Below, piece by piece: positions 45,197 through 58,835 of a DNA stretch of 64,000 nucleotides. This stretch comes from Tipula vernalis (taxonomy: Eukaryota > Arthropoda > Insecta > Diptera > Tipulidae): assembly GCA_958295665.1 (NCBI GenBank), contig OY282558.1:310902092-310966091 (forward strand), given 5' to 3'. The notes under the pieces were generated by a model. It saw nothing but the letters and a program-made list of their open reading frames with translations. It was not told the DNA's origin and searched no databases. The first letter of the stretch is position 1. Every line of letters starts with the position of its first letter. A program made the position numbers and the translations under genes.

Positions 45197-46783
45197 TATA
45201 CTTTCTGATTTATTTTATACGCATCACTAATACTACGCCTTAACGTACTTTTTTATATGTTAAGTTTGCTTAAGTGTTTATACTGTTTGGCTTGTATAAA
45301 CATTTTTGTTGGTTTTGGTATAGCACAATAAACTAAAGCATTTTTCAGTTTATGAACTATGATTCGTACTATTAACGCACAAATGTTTATGGATTTTTTT
45401 CTAAATTTTGTTTGTTTCATAAATATAGTAATTTTTACATTAATAGCACGAATTGTGGTTAAAATGCACTAAATTTTTCTCAGTGTACCTAATTCTTTTG
45501 TCAGGGTACCTTTAATCAAATCCATTTCCCTTATAATCGTTTATATTTATTTCACGAATTGGACATACTCACTAGATAATCATCGCAAGTCCAATTATAA
45601 TGTTCGTCGCAACGCCAGGCAGACGTGTGTCATATGGAAAAGGGTTCCAATTTTTAATAACAAAATATTTGTGAACTAAGAATATTTTGATTTAATTGAT
45701 TTTATTCATGGGTGGGCTATTTCGCCAATTTGACTATAATCTCGCAATCCCATTTACCTCTTTATATTATGTATATTTGTTCTTGCTAAATTAGTCACTC
45801 ATCTTTCACAAGCCATAAAATTCTATAGAATATACCATCAATCTCTATATTTACAGCAATTATTCATCCATACAGTTAGACGGCTCTGTGATTTTTAATT
45901 CTATTTATTACTCTTATACTTACTATCAAATCCACTTAAAAAAAAAAAAAAAAAAAATTGATGTTTTTAAATTATAAGTTGAGATTTTCGTCTTGCTTCA
46001 TTTTTATGAGATTGATGTAAGGAAAACCACTCAAGATTTATTAATATTTTTATGAGATTATTTTCCTTTTTATTATTATTATGTTATGTGTTAGTGTATA
46101 TACATAGTTTTTGGTTTGGTTTAAATAAATTGACGGGGTAGTAGCATGGTTTAATATAATTTATTGAACTTTTCTTGAATTTAATATTTTTTTTTGTAAA
46201 ACTAATTTACACAAATGAAATAAGACATTTCCTAATCTTAATATACACAACAAAAAAGGGCGTTATTATATTAACCATCCCTTTAATCCTAATCCTATAA
46301 ATAATCCTGTATATATATTATGTAGCAAAAAGAAAACTGTGGAAAGCGTTGTATAAAATATAAAACGGAATGAAATAAGTTTTACAAATCGAAATATTTT
46401 AAATAAAAGAACAAAAAAAATTTCATTCACCCACAATCCCACCAAGCCATTTCCAATGAGGTTTTTCTCGTTTTTTCTATTACTACTATTATAATAATGA
46501 TTTAAGATTTTTTTTTATATACTATATACATATCCATACATATATACATATACCAAGTTCGAAGGGTGTGAGCGCGAAGCGGGTTTATTTTATTTTTGCT
46601 ATTTTGGAATTTCAAGTATTTCCTTCGTTTTCACCCTTGTTTGCGCAAGTATTTTCTATTTCTGTTTATATAAACATATTATGCTGTAGTTGAGGACTGA
46701 TTAAATTTGCGAACATACCAACCTGTCGTATAATTTGTATGACATCACAATACCGTATCTCTGCATTTAAACATACATATATA
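45197..46783. other. AT-rich spacer
   Basis: No gene recognised. A-run at about 45938-45957; T-rich and TA-rich low complexity throughout. Confidence 0.5.
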
Positions 46784-48093
46784 CAGGGTGGCTGAGACCA
46801 AGTGTTACCAAATGAAAACGCTGTAATTTTTTTAATTTTGATTATTTTTTATTGAAATTTCGTGGAATATGTTGAAAACATATTACATTTTATGAAAAAC
46901 ATGTTACTGCTCGATATGACCTCCTTTGGCTTTGATTATTTGATTCAGTCTTCCATAGAAAGCATTGCATGCTGACCGAACGTGGGCTTGCGGAATTTTA
47001 TTCCATTCTCGAACAAGAGCTGACTTCAATGCATCAACACTTTCGTATTTTTTAGTGGACACCTTACTTTCCAAAATGGACCATATGGAGAAATCCATGG
47101 GATTCAAGTCTGGTGAATATGGTGGCCATTTTTTCGACGAAATCAGCCGCGGAACGCAATTTTGTAAAAATTGCTGTCGCTCGAGCTTTGTGTGACGGTG
47201 CCGAGTCCTGTTGGAATGTCCAACGGTTCGTACCAAAGTGTTTACGTGCCCAAGGTAGCAAAGCATCGTTTAGGATCTTTTGGCGGTACATCTCTTGGTT
47301 TACCTTGACTCCATGTTCGATGAAAACCAGAGGAGTGCGTCCATCTGCAGTAACTGCAGCCCAAACCATAACATAAGCTGGTGATTGCTTGCGCATGGCA
47401 ACTCTTGTGTCCAAATTATCGTTGGACTTGTCCTCTAACCAAACACGATCATTTTGTTTATTCACATGCTGTTGAATGGTGAAAATTTTCTCATCAGAAA
47501 AGACAATTTTTGGAATCTCATCACGTTCGGCCAAGGCCTTCAATGCTCGTGTTCTTTCAAGCCTAACTTTTTTTTGTGCCTCCGTAAGATCTTGAACTTT
47601 TTGTATCTTGTAGGGCTTCAAGTGTAGTTCATTTTTCAATATGGTTTGAATGCTGTATCGTGAAACATGTAGACGTGCGGCTAATTGATTGGCACTTTGA
47701 CGAGGATTTCGTTGGATTCGTTTCTTCACCTTTCGTATCATTTCTTTTGATGTTGCTGTCTTTTTAGGACCGCCTCTGTTGCGTTTAGCGATGCTACCAG
47801 TTTCGTTGTATCGAGTTATGGTTCGATACACAAACATTTTATTCACATTCAAATGCTGGAGCTGACGAACTATTGCTGTTTGTGAATTTCCACCCAAATA
47901 CAGTGCAATTACACTATTACGTTTGAATTCCATTACGATTTTTTTATTAAGATATTAATTTAGAACAATTATTTATTGACCACATATAAACAACTAACTA
48001 AACTTCAATCTGTCAAAAAATTAATGCGCGAAAATGACAACTACACAAATGACAGCAGAGTGAAGTTAGTAACATTTGGTCTCAGCCACCCTG
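46784..48093 (-). mobile_element. Mariner-type element, DD37D
   Basis: The ends CAGGGTGGCTGAGACCAAGT (left) and CAGGGTGGCTGAGACCAAAT (right, minus strand) are inverted repeats of about 27 bp with TA on both sides (46782-46783, 48094-48095). Length 1310 bp and a single transposase gene inside, as expected for a full-length mariner relative. Confidence 0.93.
46904..47933 (-). pseudogene. Mariner-type transposase with one frameshift
   Basis: The ATG at 47933 opens an N-terminal helix-turn-helix region (IVRQLQHLNVNKMFVYRTI), a GGPKKT linker and a second HTH (SANQLAARLHVSRYSIQTIL). The catalytic domain has IVFSDEKIFTIQ, WTFQQDSAPSHKA and, after a one-base frame change near 47165, WPPYSPDLNPMDFSIW. 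Counting across the shift, 37 residues separate the second and third aspartates, that is DD37D, as in the maT group. The stop is at 46904. Apart from the frame change the gene reads cleanly. Confidence 0.9.
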
Positions 48094-50056
48094 TATGTAC
48101 ACACAAAACTTGTTTTTAAAATTAATAAAATAATAATTTAATAGGAAATAATGAAAATAAAACTGAAAAATTTATGAAACGATTATCATTTTGACAGTAA
48201 AAAAAAAAAACAACATCATACCAATAACATTATATTTTGATCACTAATCATCACTAATCATTTTATTATATTATACTATACATACGTACCTTGTGATCAG
48301 CATCTTGATTATCATCGGGATGCATAACATAAAAATCAATAAAAAAAATTAAAAAAATTAAAAAAATTGATCTTCAACTTTTATTAAATCAAATATACAT
48401 GATTGCGGAGGCATAATCAAAAATCGACAAAACAAAATGATCAAAACGAAGAAGGAAAATTGATCAGATCATTGAACTTTTAATAAAAAAAAAAAAAAAA
48501 TGAAAATGTGTATATGCATATATGTATCGTATATATAATTTTTAAGCTTTACAATTCAGTTTTTTATTTTGTTAACCGACAAAATATGTGATGAATTTAT
48601 GACCACAATCATAACAAATCATAAAATTTTATGGATACTTCAGACTTGGTTTCATTTTTTTTTACCCTCTCGCCTTGTTGTTGTTCAATTATATAGCCAT
48701 GTTTATATGTATATTGGCCTGTATATATACTTTATATACTTAAAATTATAATAATTGAGATAATTAGAGAACAAGATAATTTCTTAATCGTATAATCTTC
48801 TTATGATGTACATAATATATTTATACAAGGAATCAGATTAAAGTTGAACATTCCAAAATAAAAAAAAATTCGCTCGTATTATTTCATTAAAACTTGTTAT
48901 TCCATCTTGCAGTTGTTGAATAACATATACTCGTATAATGTGTGTTGTGATTGTTTCATAAGTTTACCAGTGCGAGATAATATCGTTGTGTAAAATTAAA
49001 CGGTATAAAATGTTTGAGCGCAAATTTCGTAACGTTATGTGCGTGTGAAATAAAATTTATTAAAGAAATTGCTTTGTGAAACCGTATACAAAATAGTTGA
49101 ATGTATTATTTATTATACAAGTTATGGACATATTATTCGAAAAATTATAGGACGTCTGATTGTTAGAAATTAAATAAATTATTTAGCGTTTTTATAAAAT
49201 GCATTATGAGATTACATACATATATAAGTAGAAAATCCAACGAACCGGAGCCAACCTACAAATGAATTTTATTTATAAAATTAAAGAATCGATCGATATA
49301 AACTACAACATTTAAGTAACTTTATGTTTTATTGCTGTACAGTAATTTTCCGATCTTTCAAACTTAAACCGATGCCACTATAAATATTCAGAGATAATTG
49401 TGTATTTTTCTTTTTCATTCCCCTACATTCCACTTCCTGGGCTGGATCTAGGTATTTTTGAAGCAGTTCTTACCCAGGCTCTTACCCAGTTTTTTTTTTA
49501 TTATTTTTGCGTGTCAAGTATCGGTAATTTACAAATCTTCGAAATTGCTCAGCAGAAAACTCCTGTTTTGGTCTGAACGTCCATCATCCAGACGCACATC
49601 TCCAACCGAACTCTTAAAGATACCTAAGTCTATTGTATAGAATTTCGTATTCATGTGAATAACGACGCCAGAAACGTTCAACAATTTGAGTTAGAAGTTT
49701 CCACTTTGTTAAGTGGTTGAGGAAATATCAGTTGAGCTGGCTTAAAAATAGACAATAATATGTCGGGCTACCTGTCAGAGAATATGGCCGAAAAAAGTGA
49801 TCTAGAGTTTAGAATTCCTTCAGTTTATCCCAAAACCGTTAGAAATTATTTAAATCAAAATTCGAAATGCATGACACAACCTTTATGAAGTGAGTGACTT
49901 AATTGAAGTCTCCCAAAGCCCTCGAAAATGTTGTGAATATAGGGCTATAAATCGCCATTGTATTCTTCAATCCCTTCAGAAGCTACTGTTACGAGCATAG
50001 TGTTGAGATGAAATAAACAGACTGTATAACTTATTCAGTTCATTTTGTGCTTCGAC
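48094..50056. other. AT-rich spacer
   Basis: Long A-runs and TATATA tracts; no reading frame with a recognisable domain. Confidence 0.5.
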
Positions 50057-51155
50057 TTAATGTTTTTGCATTATTACTCTATAAAACATCAAATTTTCCA
50101 CGAAGACCAAGAACCTCTTCAAACAGGCAATCAACGCTTCAGACGTGTAATCTGAAACTACTTCTAAATTAATGCTTTTGATAGCAAAGCAAGCAAACAG
50201 AGCCATATAAACCTTAAATGTATTGCCGTTTCTGTGGGGTTTGCAATTAATTGTAGAAGGACCAGATATCTCCATTTCTTTGGTAATTCACCCGTTAACT
50301 ATCCAGGCATAGTTGGCTTAAATTAAAAGCATTTCACACATTTACCATTTTATTTTTTGAATTGGCTTTATACAAGTACATTTAGAGCATTTGTTGTATC
50401 ATCGGGATTTAAATGAATTGAATTTTGTATGTTACTTACTGGTACAATACCACCATAAATCGTTTGGATAAATATCTCACGGCGTTACTCCTCTAGAGAT
50501 CAAATATATGTAGGATTGTGTTCTGTTGGAATAAATTTCCAGCAATATTAAACTGTAAGTTGTTGAATTTGATCCATTCTGTTGGCGAGGAATGTTTTTA
50601 GTTTTGAACAGGTTCAGTTTTAATCCATGCCACCACCACTCCAAGCAAATTATGATTTTCCTCATTTTTGATAGTTGCTGTGGCATAAATGCACGCCCAT
50701 ATGGTTTTTCAGAAGCGTCCTCAAAGCAACATAATTGTAGTTTTATACCTTTTCGTAAAATTACATATTGATGTAGACTCAATTTAATCTACCTATCCAC
50801 ATATTATTACTGGAGACAAAAAAACCAATTGTATTAAATAACTTGGAAATGTTTGATAAAACTGTGCGCTTAGTAATAATATCTTTCGGTGTGCCTATAT
50901 TGGCATAAGTACGTGTAAAGGTTTATTTGCTGCTCGTTTTAGTACCGCGTGATGTGGAAGAAAATATCCTGTCCTATCATTTTGATATGAACATAAACGC
51001 ATGTGGTTTAAAGAGATTAATTCTTCGGCAAATTCTACTGTGTTATGTTCTAATTTATTTTCCAAAAATCTGGAATTATCTATGCGACTGTTGCTTCGAC
51101 TTTCCCAATTTATATAGCGATTCTTTAAACGGTAAAAAAACGACGTATCGGCCAT
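50057..51155 (-). mobile_element. Second BEL/Pao remnant, strongly decayed
   Basis: Three minus-strand fragments occur in pol order. 50895-51155 is RT N-terminal (ELISLNHM, GYFLPHHAVLK). 50477-50782 is RNase H-like (CCFEDASEKPYGRAF) ending in LISRGVTP. 50057-50275 is from the integrase core (VYMALFACFAIKSINLEVV, TSEALIACLKRF). Large parts between them are missing. The sequence differs from the 3.6-6.9 kb copy, so it is another lineage. No LTRs were found. Confidence 0.75.
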
Positions 51156-51492
51156 TCTTAGTTCGACGATCTTTTGTCATCAGTATAGCTGTTGTTACCA
51201 TGCCAATGTTGTAAGTGTTTTGCCAATCGTAAACTATAATTTGAATGCAATCTAGTTGAACTTATTTTACCTGGTTTAAGATTATTAAGGAATGTACCTG
51301 TACCTAGTAGCAAATCGACGTGCTTTTGGCATATGAAAATAAGGACATGCCAGTCGAATTGTAGAATACGAGTAGGTAATATTCAATCTGAATTGTTAAT
51401 AACATCGGCTGGGATTGGGATCCGTTAGGGTCTTGGTAATCAGAAATCTAAATTTTTCATGATTTAAAATTAAAAAAATAAAATAATAATAA

Positions 51493-52164
51493 TAATTATT
51501 AATATTGTTGAAGGGCCATGTGTGCGTTCAGCCACCTCGCACTGTGACCTAAAAGGTCTTTTGGGCTAGGACTCTGCTTCAGTTAATATTCAGAATCTTA
51601 ATGAACCTGACAATACTGCCGACCGGTACGCGATACATACTACCTGGGCTCATTGCTCTCTCTCTCCTAGACGTTGAGCATATAGCAAGTACTTCTGCTA
51701 GAAAGACTTCGAGAGGGCAGTCCAACTCCCGTATATTCCTCCCTTGGCCCGTCTTCCGGTTTGGTTTTACTATCACGAGTTGCTAGGAATGGAGAGTCAG
51801 CCGCAGGTCACTCAGCTTTACTAAAGAAAGGCTAATTAAAACTGGAGGGTTGATTGTATCCAGAGTCCGCATACTTTGGACTGATTACAGCATATACTGT
51901 CCACCTTTGATTAAAGTTTTTGTCAAGGATTTCCCCTTTAGCGCTGTACTTTAGCCTGTGCCAAATGGCTAAAATGTATACCAAATAGCCACAGTTATAC
52001 AAGTGGTTGCCACGAGGAGGCAACACGTACATTTGCGAATTGTGGACAGGTTACCCCTTACACAATTGTACCCATCACGCCAATAAAACAGCTCACGTGA
52101 TGTGCACCCTGCTGGAGGGTTATGGAGTTGGCCCTCCCCGTCCAATAGGCGTCAAACCAACATT
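51493..52164. mobile_element. GC-richer insertion between A/T-rich direct repeats
   Basis: The block stands out in base composition from the surrounding AT-rich DNA. AAATAATAATAA occurs at 51481-51492 and again at 52165-52176, which may be a target duplication or simple-repeat tails. On the minus strand the end nearest 51493 runs into a TTATTATTATT tail, suggesting a LINE or SINE 3' end in that orientation. No enzyme motif is readable and the family is not recognised. Confidence 0.4.
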
Positions 52165-52204
52165 AAATAATAATAAAAACTTAGATAATTTGGAGTTACC
52201 TTAA

Positions 52205-53640
52205 AACTAGTAGTCTGAAAATTACCACAATTTATTATTTCAAGCGTCAAGTTACAACTTTTCTTTTTTAAATCTCAGAGTAACCGGGCGCTAGAATCAT
52301 TGGGCTTTGTACTAAATGTTACCAAATTTTGGAAAAAAAATTCAGATATACCGAAAATTTCTGAATTTTTTTTAATTTTTTTAAATATTTTAAAACTATT
52401 TGAACTTTCGAATTTCTAAAGGGTTTTTGAAGTCTCAAAAATTCTTAAATTTTTTAAAAATTTAGAATTTTTTGAAAATTTTTAAAATTTTTAACAAATT
52501 TATAAATTTACAAAATATCTTTAATGTTTCAAGTATTTTTCATTTTAATGATTATACTTTTATTTGCATGGAATTTTCGATTTGGCAAAAAAAAATGATT
52601 TAACATTTTTTCCACGTTCGACTGGCCAGAATAACTGATTTATTTTTTGATTTAGAAAGGTTTTGTTTGGTTATTATGACGTTATTAAAATAATTATTGT
52701 GACAAAATCTGAAAGTCTGAATTATCTGCTGGAGGGAGTGTTAATAAAAGGACTAACACGGGGCTATTCTAAAACTATTTAATGTCTTAAGTTATTGGCG
52801 TACATAGGTGTTATAACTTTGGTGCATTTAACCTTAAACATTTAAACAAATGGTAATTTAAGTAAGATTTTGGAAACCAATTACAAATAATTTGAAATGT
52901 TCTAGGAATGTTAAAATAATTTTAATTATTGAAATAGAATTATGTATAACATTTTTAGAGCTCCCTAAATTCTTAAATTTTAAGTTTTATTTTTAAAATT
53001 TTTAATAACTATTAAAATTCTTAAATTTCGTAAAATTATTGATGTTTTATAGATTTACAAATTCTTTTAAATGTTTAAAATTATTTTGGACACATTACTA
53101 AGTTTGTGAATTTTTTGGGCATTCCTTAAAATCTCAAAATTTATGAAAAACAGTTATTTTTCAATTTATTTAATTACTTAAAATGTTCAATTTTTTTAAT
53201 TTATCATAAATTTGTGATTTTATTTCAAATTTTTTAACTGGATTGGCTAGCAAACAATTCAGCTGAGGTACTTTTCGAAGTATGCTATTAGAACGGAAAA
53301 CGCGAATGGTTCTCCTAATTTAAGCATTCATGACATTATTAGAAGCTATATTCTCGCACATTTTATAAGATGGAAAAATCTGTGTAAATCTGCTCACATG
53401 TCTAAGCGGGGTGCTTATACAAGTGACAGGGATACTCTATAAACTTAAGCTTAAAAAGTATAAAGCCGAGCAATCTGTTTGGCATAGCCGCAAAGAAAAA
53501 AGTCTAGAGGTCTAAATCAAAATCAGCTCAATATCTTATACACAAGTCTTTTTATTAAAAAGAAAAAATACGTCGGTCTTATGTAATGAAAAACCCTTAT
53601 TGATATTGTCCAAATTGGGAGTGATATAACAAAAGACCCT
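52205..53640. other. Very AT-rich spacer
   Basis: Dense AAATTTTT-type low complexity from about 52330 to 53230. No gene or boundary recognised. Confidence 0.5.
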
Positions 53641-53692
53641 AAGTAATTCTGACCTTTCAAGGATTACAAGAGGAAAACTGGAGTGATTTCAA

Positions 53693-54700
53693 ATGATAAA
53701 CAAGTGTCATGCAATCTTTTTGCCGATTGTTTTAAAGGGGAGTATACCACTTCGAACTCTATCTCATACCACAAATTTTAGGTTGTCATGTCAGGAATTA
53801 TTAAACACTTTTAAAAACTTGAACTGGAATAAAGGGACTTCATTGTATACCCCTTATTTTCTGATAAAATTTATTGAAGCCATTACTTCCCCATTATGTT
53901 TAACATATGTCTTCGTAGGCAATTTCCCCAAACTGTGGAAGCTTTCATCTATTATTCAATATCGAAATTGTTTGAAAGTGTAATTAATCATCCGTTGGAT
54001 TTTATAAGGGTCGATCGATGGTAACTAATTTTGTGGTCTTCACTAATAATGTTACGACAGCGCTTGAAGCCCGTCTCAAAACAGATGTACTCTAAACAGG
54101 TTTTAGCAAGGCCTTCGATAAAGTAAACCACGATATTTTAATTAATAAATTGTATAATTTAGATTAAAATCAATTACCCGTGCAATGGATAAAATCTTAT
54201 TTGCATATGCTGATGATCTACAAATTTATAAAGCAATCCTTTTTAATTTTAACCACCTTTTTACAAAATGATACTAACAATTTCGTATAATGGTGTAGTA
54301 TAGAAACTCCTTAAGCCTAGAGATTTCTATATGTTGACTATAACATTTTCAAGAAGTAGAACTGTTGATTTAAATGTGTACACTGCAAATAAAATACCGC
54401 TGGAACCAGTTTTCCTCATATGTGATTTGAGAGTACTTTTTACTCCTAGTGTATCATTTAATCAACGCATTGATTTTGTCGTAGTAAACAGCATGTTTGA
54501 TTTTTTGAAAACACGATGCAGGAAATTCAATGATTTTTATACTTTGCTCATTCGTTGGACCTCATTGAGTACGCTTCAGTCATTTGGTTGCCATTTATAA
54601 AATGTATTACGCATTCGCAGACAAGACGACAAATACCAACAGCAACCGCTCAATTGGACATATAAAAAACACTACAAATGCAATTTTTTCGGAGAAATGG
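53693..54700 (+). pseudogene. Decayed LINE reverse transcriptase
   Basis: Frames on the plus strand carry scattered reverse transcriptase text: a region before the RT fingers (IKFIEAITSPLCLTYVF, GNFPKLWKL), motif A-like GFSKAFDKVNHDIL near 54100, YADDLQIYKA near 54208 (catalytic YADD) and RDLRVLFTPSVSFN-type thumb sequence near 54430. Internal deletions and many frame changes exist. It most resembles Jockey/CR1-type LINEs without the endonuclease. It is distinct from the following LINE. Confidence 0.65.
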
Positions 54701-54840
54701 AGAACCCAGTTAGTTTTTTTTATGAAGTCTAACTCCGAGGAAAACAAGACGACATATACTGTCAATGATACATATAGTTTTCAGTAGTAAAAATGTTGTG
54801 GTACGATCAACAACTTTGTTTTATCGAAAAGTGTGAAATA

Positions 54841-54851
54841 TTGTTAGTTTT
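54841..54851. repeat. LINE target site duplication, 5' copy
   Basis: TTGTTAGTTTT, identical to 59167-59177. Confidence 0.8.
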
Positions 54852-55036
54852 CAGTTCTATTGTGTAATCGAACCTAAATAGACGTGTCTTATTTGAATAA
54901 AATAAAAATAATTTACTGTAATTTAATAACAATTACAACCATATTAATAATTCAATTTGGATTTATAATTTATGGACATTCATAGTTATAGTGTTAGTGA
55001 CAGTTAGTGAATCCATAAGTTAGATTTATCTAACTT

Positions 55037-56267
55037 ATGAACAAAAAACGATCATGTGATGATGTAGATAGTGACCTTGATATTAATCATCATTTAAAAA
55101 AACATAGACCAGTCATGTCTAGTAATAATACAAGAAACAACGGTAGCCAGTAACCCGCTTTGATATACTATTCCGATTAACAATACTTACCAAAATTTTC
55201 TACAAAACAAAAATGTAAACAATGATCATAATAAAAATAACAATCCGAATAAACAACAACAACAATACAAGTTACCTCCGATTGTCACCAAGTTGAACTC
55301 AGCTCAAATTAGAGAGATAATGAATAAACTTAAAGTAAGCAAATTCGACATGAAGCTTACGTCTATTGGCCTGAGGATAACAACTTATGACAAAGCAAAC
55401 TACACTCAGCTATCCGAGGAGCTAAAAAAGAATAATGCAGAATTTTTCTCATTCACACCAGATGAGAATAAAACTTCAAGATTCGTTTTGTTCGGTTTAC
55501 CATCCATGCCTATTGAGGAGGTGGAAACTTACATTACAGAGGTTGGTCTCTCACCATCGCGCATTACAAAAGTTATGCGTAAGGAGAATATGAATAACGA
55601 TAGTGCAATATATTTTGTCTCGTTTCCAAAAACAACGACTCTATACCAGTTGAAAAGCCATCGATTTATTGGGCACATTGCTTGTACTTGGGATATTCCC
55701 CATAGAAAACCGGAACGACTCACACAATGCTTGAAGTGCTTCAGGCTCGGTCACACTTCGGGCAACTGTAATATGAAGCCTCGTTGTGGATATTGTGCCC
55801 AGGCTCATATAGATGATGAAGAATGCCCGTTTAAAAGTGTTGAAACAAAACATGTATGTGCCAACTGCGGAGGAAACCACATTGCCAACTCAATGATTTG
55901 TCCAAAACGAAATGAGTTTTTACGCATTCGGGAACAGATCAACAAACGTAACCAATCTAAGTCCATGCAATCTTTCAATTGGGGGGCATCAGCATTTCCC
56001 AGCTTGTTGAATTCTAAAGATCAGCAATTCAGTCAACCAACTAACATAGAAGCCTCAACTTCACAAGTTAATTGGTCAAATTTATTTAAAACAATTACAG
56101 ATCCTATAGTGCAACAATCCGAAATTCCAAATAGTTCTAAATTGTACTTTTCCAGTGAATTATTATTGATATTGGAAAACATCATGGATGGACTCAGGAG
56201 ATGCCGTACGCCAGCGGAACAGGTCCAGGTCATTCTGGCAACAGCTATTCAATATGTCTGTAAATAA
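55037..56267 (+). pseudogene. LINE ORF1, gag-like nucleic-acid binding protein
   Basis: The ATG at 55037 begins MNKKRSCDDVD but runs into a stop at 55151-55153. The rest of the protein is open in another frame from about 55200 to 56267 (continuous from LPPIVTKLNSAQIREIM). It has an RNA-recognition-like core and three CCHC knuckles (CLKCFRLGHTSGNC, CGYCAQAHIDDEEC, CANCGGNHIANSMIC). The end at 56265-56267 overlaps the ORF2 start by 14 bases. Confidence 0.83.
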
Positions 56268-58835
56268 CTATTTGAATGTCTGCATCTGGAATGCGTAAAA
56301 AATAAGAAACATGAGGTAATTCATTTCCTTGATAAATATAACGTTGACATTATGCTTATTTGAGAAACATACCTTAAACCAGACACAGTTTTCCACATCC
56401 GAACTTTACCTGATCTATAGAAATGATCGCGACAACCAATCTGGCGGAGGTGTAGCTATCATCATCAAAAATTCCATTCCACATACTCTACTTCCCACTT
56501 TAATTCTTCAAAGTATTGAAAATATCTCTATTCAATTGGAACTGCCTGATTCCTACTTAAAAATAACTTCATGTTACGTGCCCAAATCTAGCCATTGCAA
56601 TTTTAGAGGGGATCTTAACCGCTTATTCAATTCAAATAGCCCATTTGTTCTTGGTGGGGATTTTAATTGCCGCCATTCATTTTGGAACTGTAGTAAATCC
56701 AACAAAGGTGGACGTACCTTATTTGACTTATAACAGCCGTGCGAATGTTGTCTTGCACTCTCCAGACACGCCTACCTACCATCATACTAATAGAACTAAT
56801 AGTACTCTTGATTTTTATTTAGCAGGTAACGAAGTTCCTGTAAACTATATTGGATCCAAAAATGAACTTAACTCAGACCACTTTCCAGTTTTGTGTTCTA
56901 TCTGCTTACAAACCTGTCGCATAAATCAAACAATTCAATCTTTCAATTTTAAAAAAGCCGACTGGTTCTCATTTCACAATTTTATTGATAACAAACTGAA
57001 GTCATACGCTAGCAACCAAATTATCACAGATACTAGCCAAATTGACTTGATGACAAAACAGCTTGCGGATACTATTAAGGAAGCAGCAGAGTTCTCTGTG
57101 CCTACTATTGTTCCTTCGAGTAGATATAAGTTGATTCTGTCTGACGAAAGCCTAAATTTTATCAAGCTCCGTAATGTGAGGCGTAGACAATGGATAAGGA
57201 GTCGAGATCCCTATCTTAGAAATATTGTTAATTTGCTTAATGCTGTAATTAGACAAAAAATCTATGATATTGTTAACGCTAAATGGCAGGATAAGTTAAA
57301 AGCTTTGGACAAAGGATCTAAACCATACTGACACACGGTGAGATTACTAAAAAAAAATACACTTACATCCCACCATTAAACCATCCCGATGACAGTAGTA
57401 AAATTATTGATTCAAATGAAAAATGTCAAGCATTTGCTCAAAATTCCCATAAAGCTTTCGGAACAGCAGTCACCATTCTAGAATCAGACGAGATTAAAAA
57501 CAGTATGGAACTTATAAATAACTATGTGGTAACCGACGCTTCGTTGTTCCATGTATCAATAGAAGAGGTAAGAGGGATTATAAATAACAGCCGTCCCCTC
57601 AAAGCACCTGGCCAAGATTTAATCTTCAATATTTTCTTTAAACATCTTCCAGAATCTGGACTTAAAGTTCTAACAAATTTATTGTCGCATTGTATTATAC
57701 TATCGTATTTTCCCTCTTGTTGGAAAATAGCTAAGGTGGTTGCAATAATTAAGCAAGGCAGTAACCCTTGTGATGTAGACAGCTATCAACCGATAAGCTT
57801 GCTTAGCTCGGTTAGTAAAGTATTCAAGTGTATCATCAAAAATAGACTAAATGACTTTATTGAAGAAAACAATTTATTAATACCGCAACAGCTCGGTTTC
57901 CGTTACCAACATTCTACCATCCACCAAGTCGATCGCGTAACCCAGCATGTTAAAATCCAAAGGAACTTGAAAAATCCACTGGCATGGTCCTTCTTGACCT
58001 AGAAAAGGCATTTGATTCAGTCTGGATAAATGGTCTTTTGCATAAACTTCATAGATATTGCTTCCCGATGCACATAATCAAACCATTGAAATCGTACTTC
58101 GAAAATCGAAAATATTTTGTTCAGATCCGGAACTCCAATTCCAGTCTAATGAATATCAACTCGGGGGTTCCTCAAGGATCTGTAATAAGCCCTATTTTAT
58201 TTTGTATTTTTCTAAATGACATACCCAATAAAGATGAATGCGAAATTGCACTATTTGCTGATGATACATCAATCTACACCTCCGACATCTACTCACAAGT
58301 CATAGTAAACAGACTCACTGATTATATCAACATATTGGTAGCTTACTTTAAAAAATGGGGTCTTAAACTAAACTCTAACAAATCACAGGCTATATATTTT
58401 TCGCGGTGTAGGATGACAACTAAACTACCTCAACCAAATCTGCTTATAAACGGACAACAATTAACCTGGGAAAAACAGGTCAAATATCTTGGCATTCTCC
58501 TGGATCCAAAAGTGACATACAAAAATCACTTAAATTTTATAATAAGTAAAGTTAATAAACTTTTTTATGTGCTATATCCTTTATTAAATAAAAAAAGTTA
58601 CCTATCGTTTGAAAACAAAATGTTAGCTTATAAGACAGTTGTACTGGCTGTAATCTTGTATGGATTTTCTCTATGGTGGAATGCGGCTAACATCCACAAA
58701 CAAAAAATTCAAATCTTACAAAACAAATTTTTAAATTTAATATTAAATTTCCCGAGGAGATACCGAACTACAAGATTGCATTCACGAACTAAAACCAACT
58801 TAATTAATGATCTATATCATTTCAATATTACATGA
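56254..58835 (+). pseudogene. LINE ORF2, endonuclease and reverse transcriptase
   Basis: From ATG 56254 (MSVNNYLNVCIWNA) the endonuclease is interrupted by an early stop and frame changes near 56297, 56360 and 56730. It contains SGGGVAIIIKN, FVLGGDFNCRHSFWN and LNSDHFPVLCS. Frame 56645-57331 ends in a stop near 57331. RT blocks follow: APGQDLIFNIFFK, YQPISLLSSVSKVF (57505-58002), then in a new frame from 57984 LLDLEKAFDSVW (motif A), GVPQGSVISPILF, FADDTSIYTS (motif C, near 58256) and KYLGILLDPKVTY. The C-terminus is at 58835. Confidence 0.87.

Noticed and set aside
51579..52204. Small ORFs in the GC-richer block
   Set aside because: They overlap on both strands, lack conserved motifs and reflect the lower stop frequency of GC-richer DNA.
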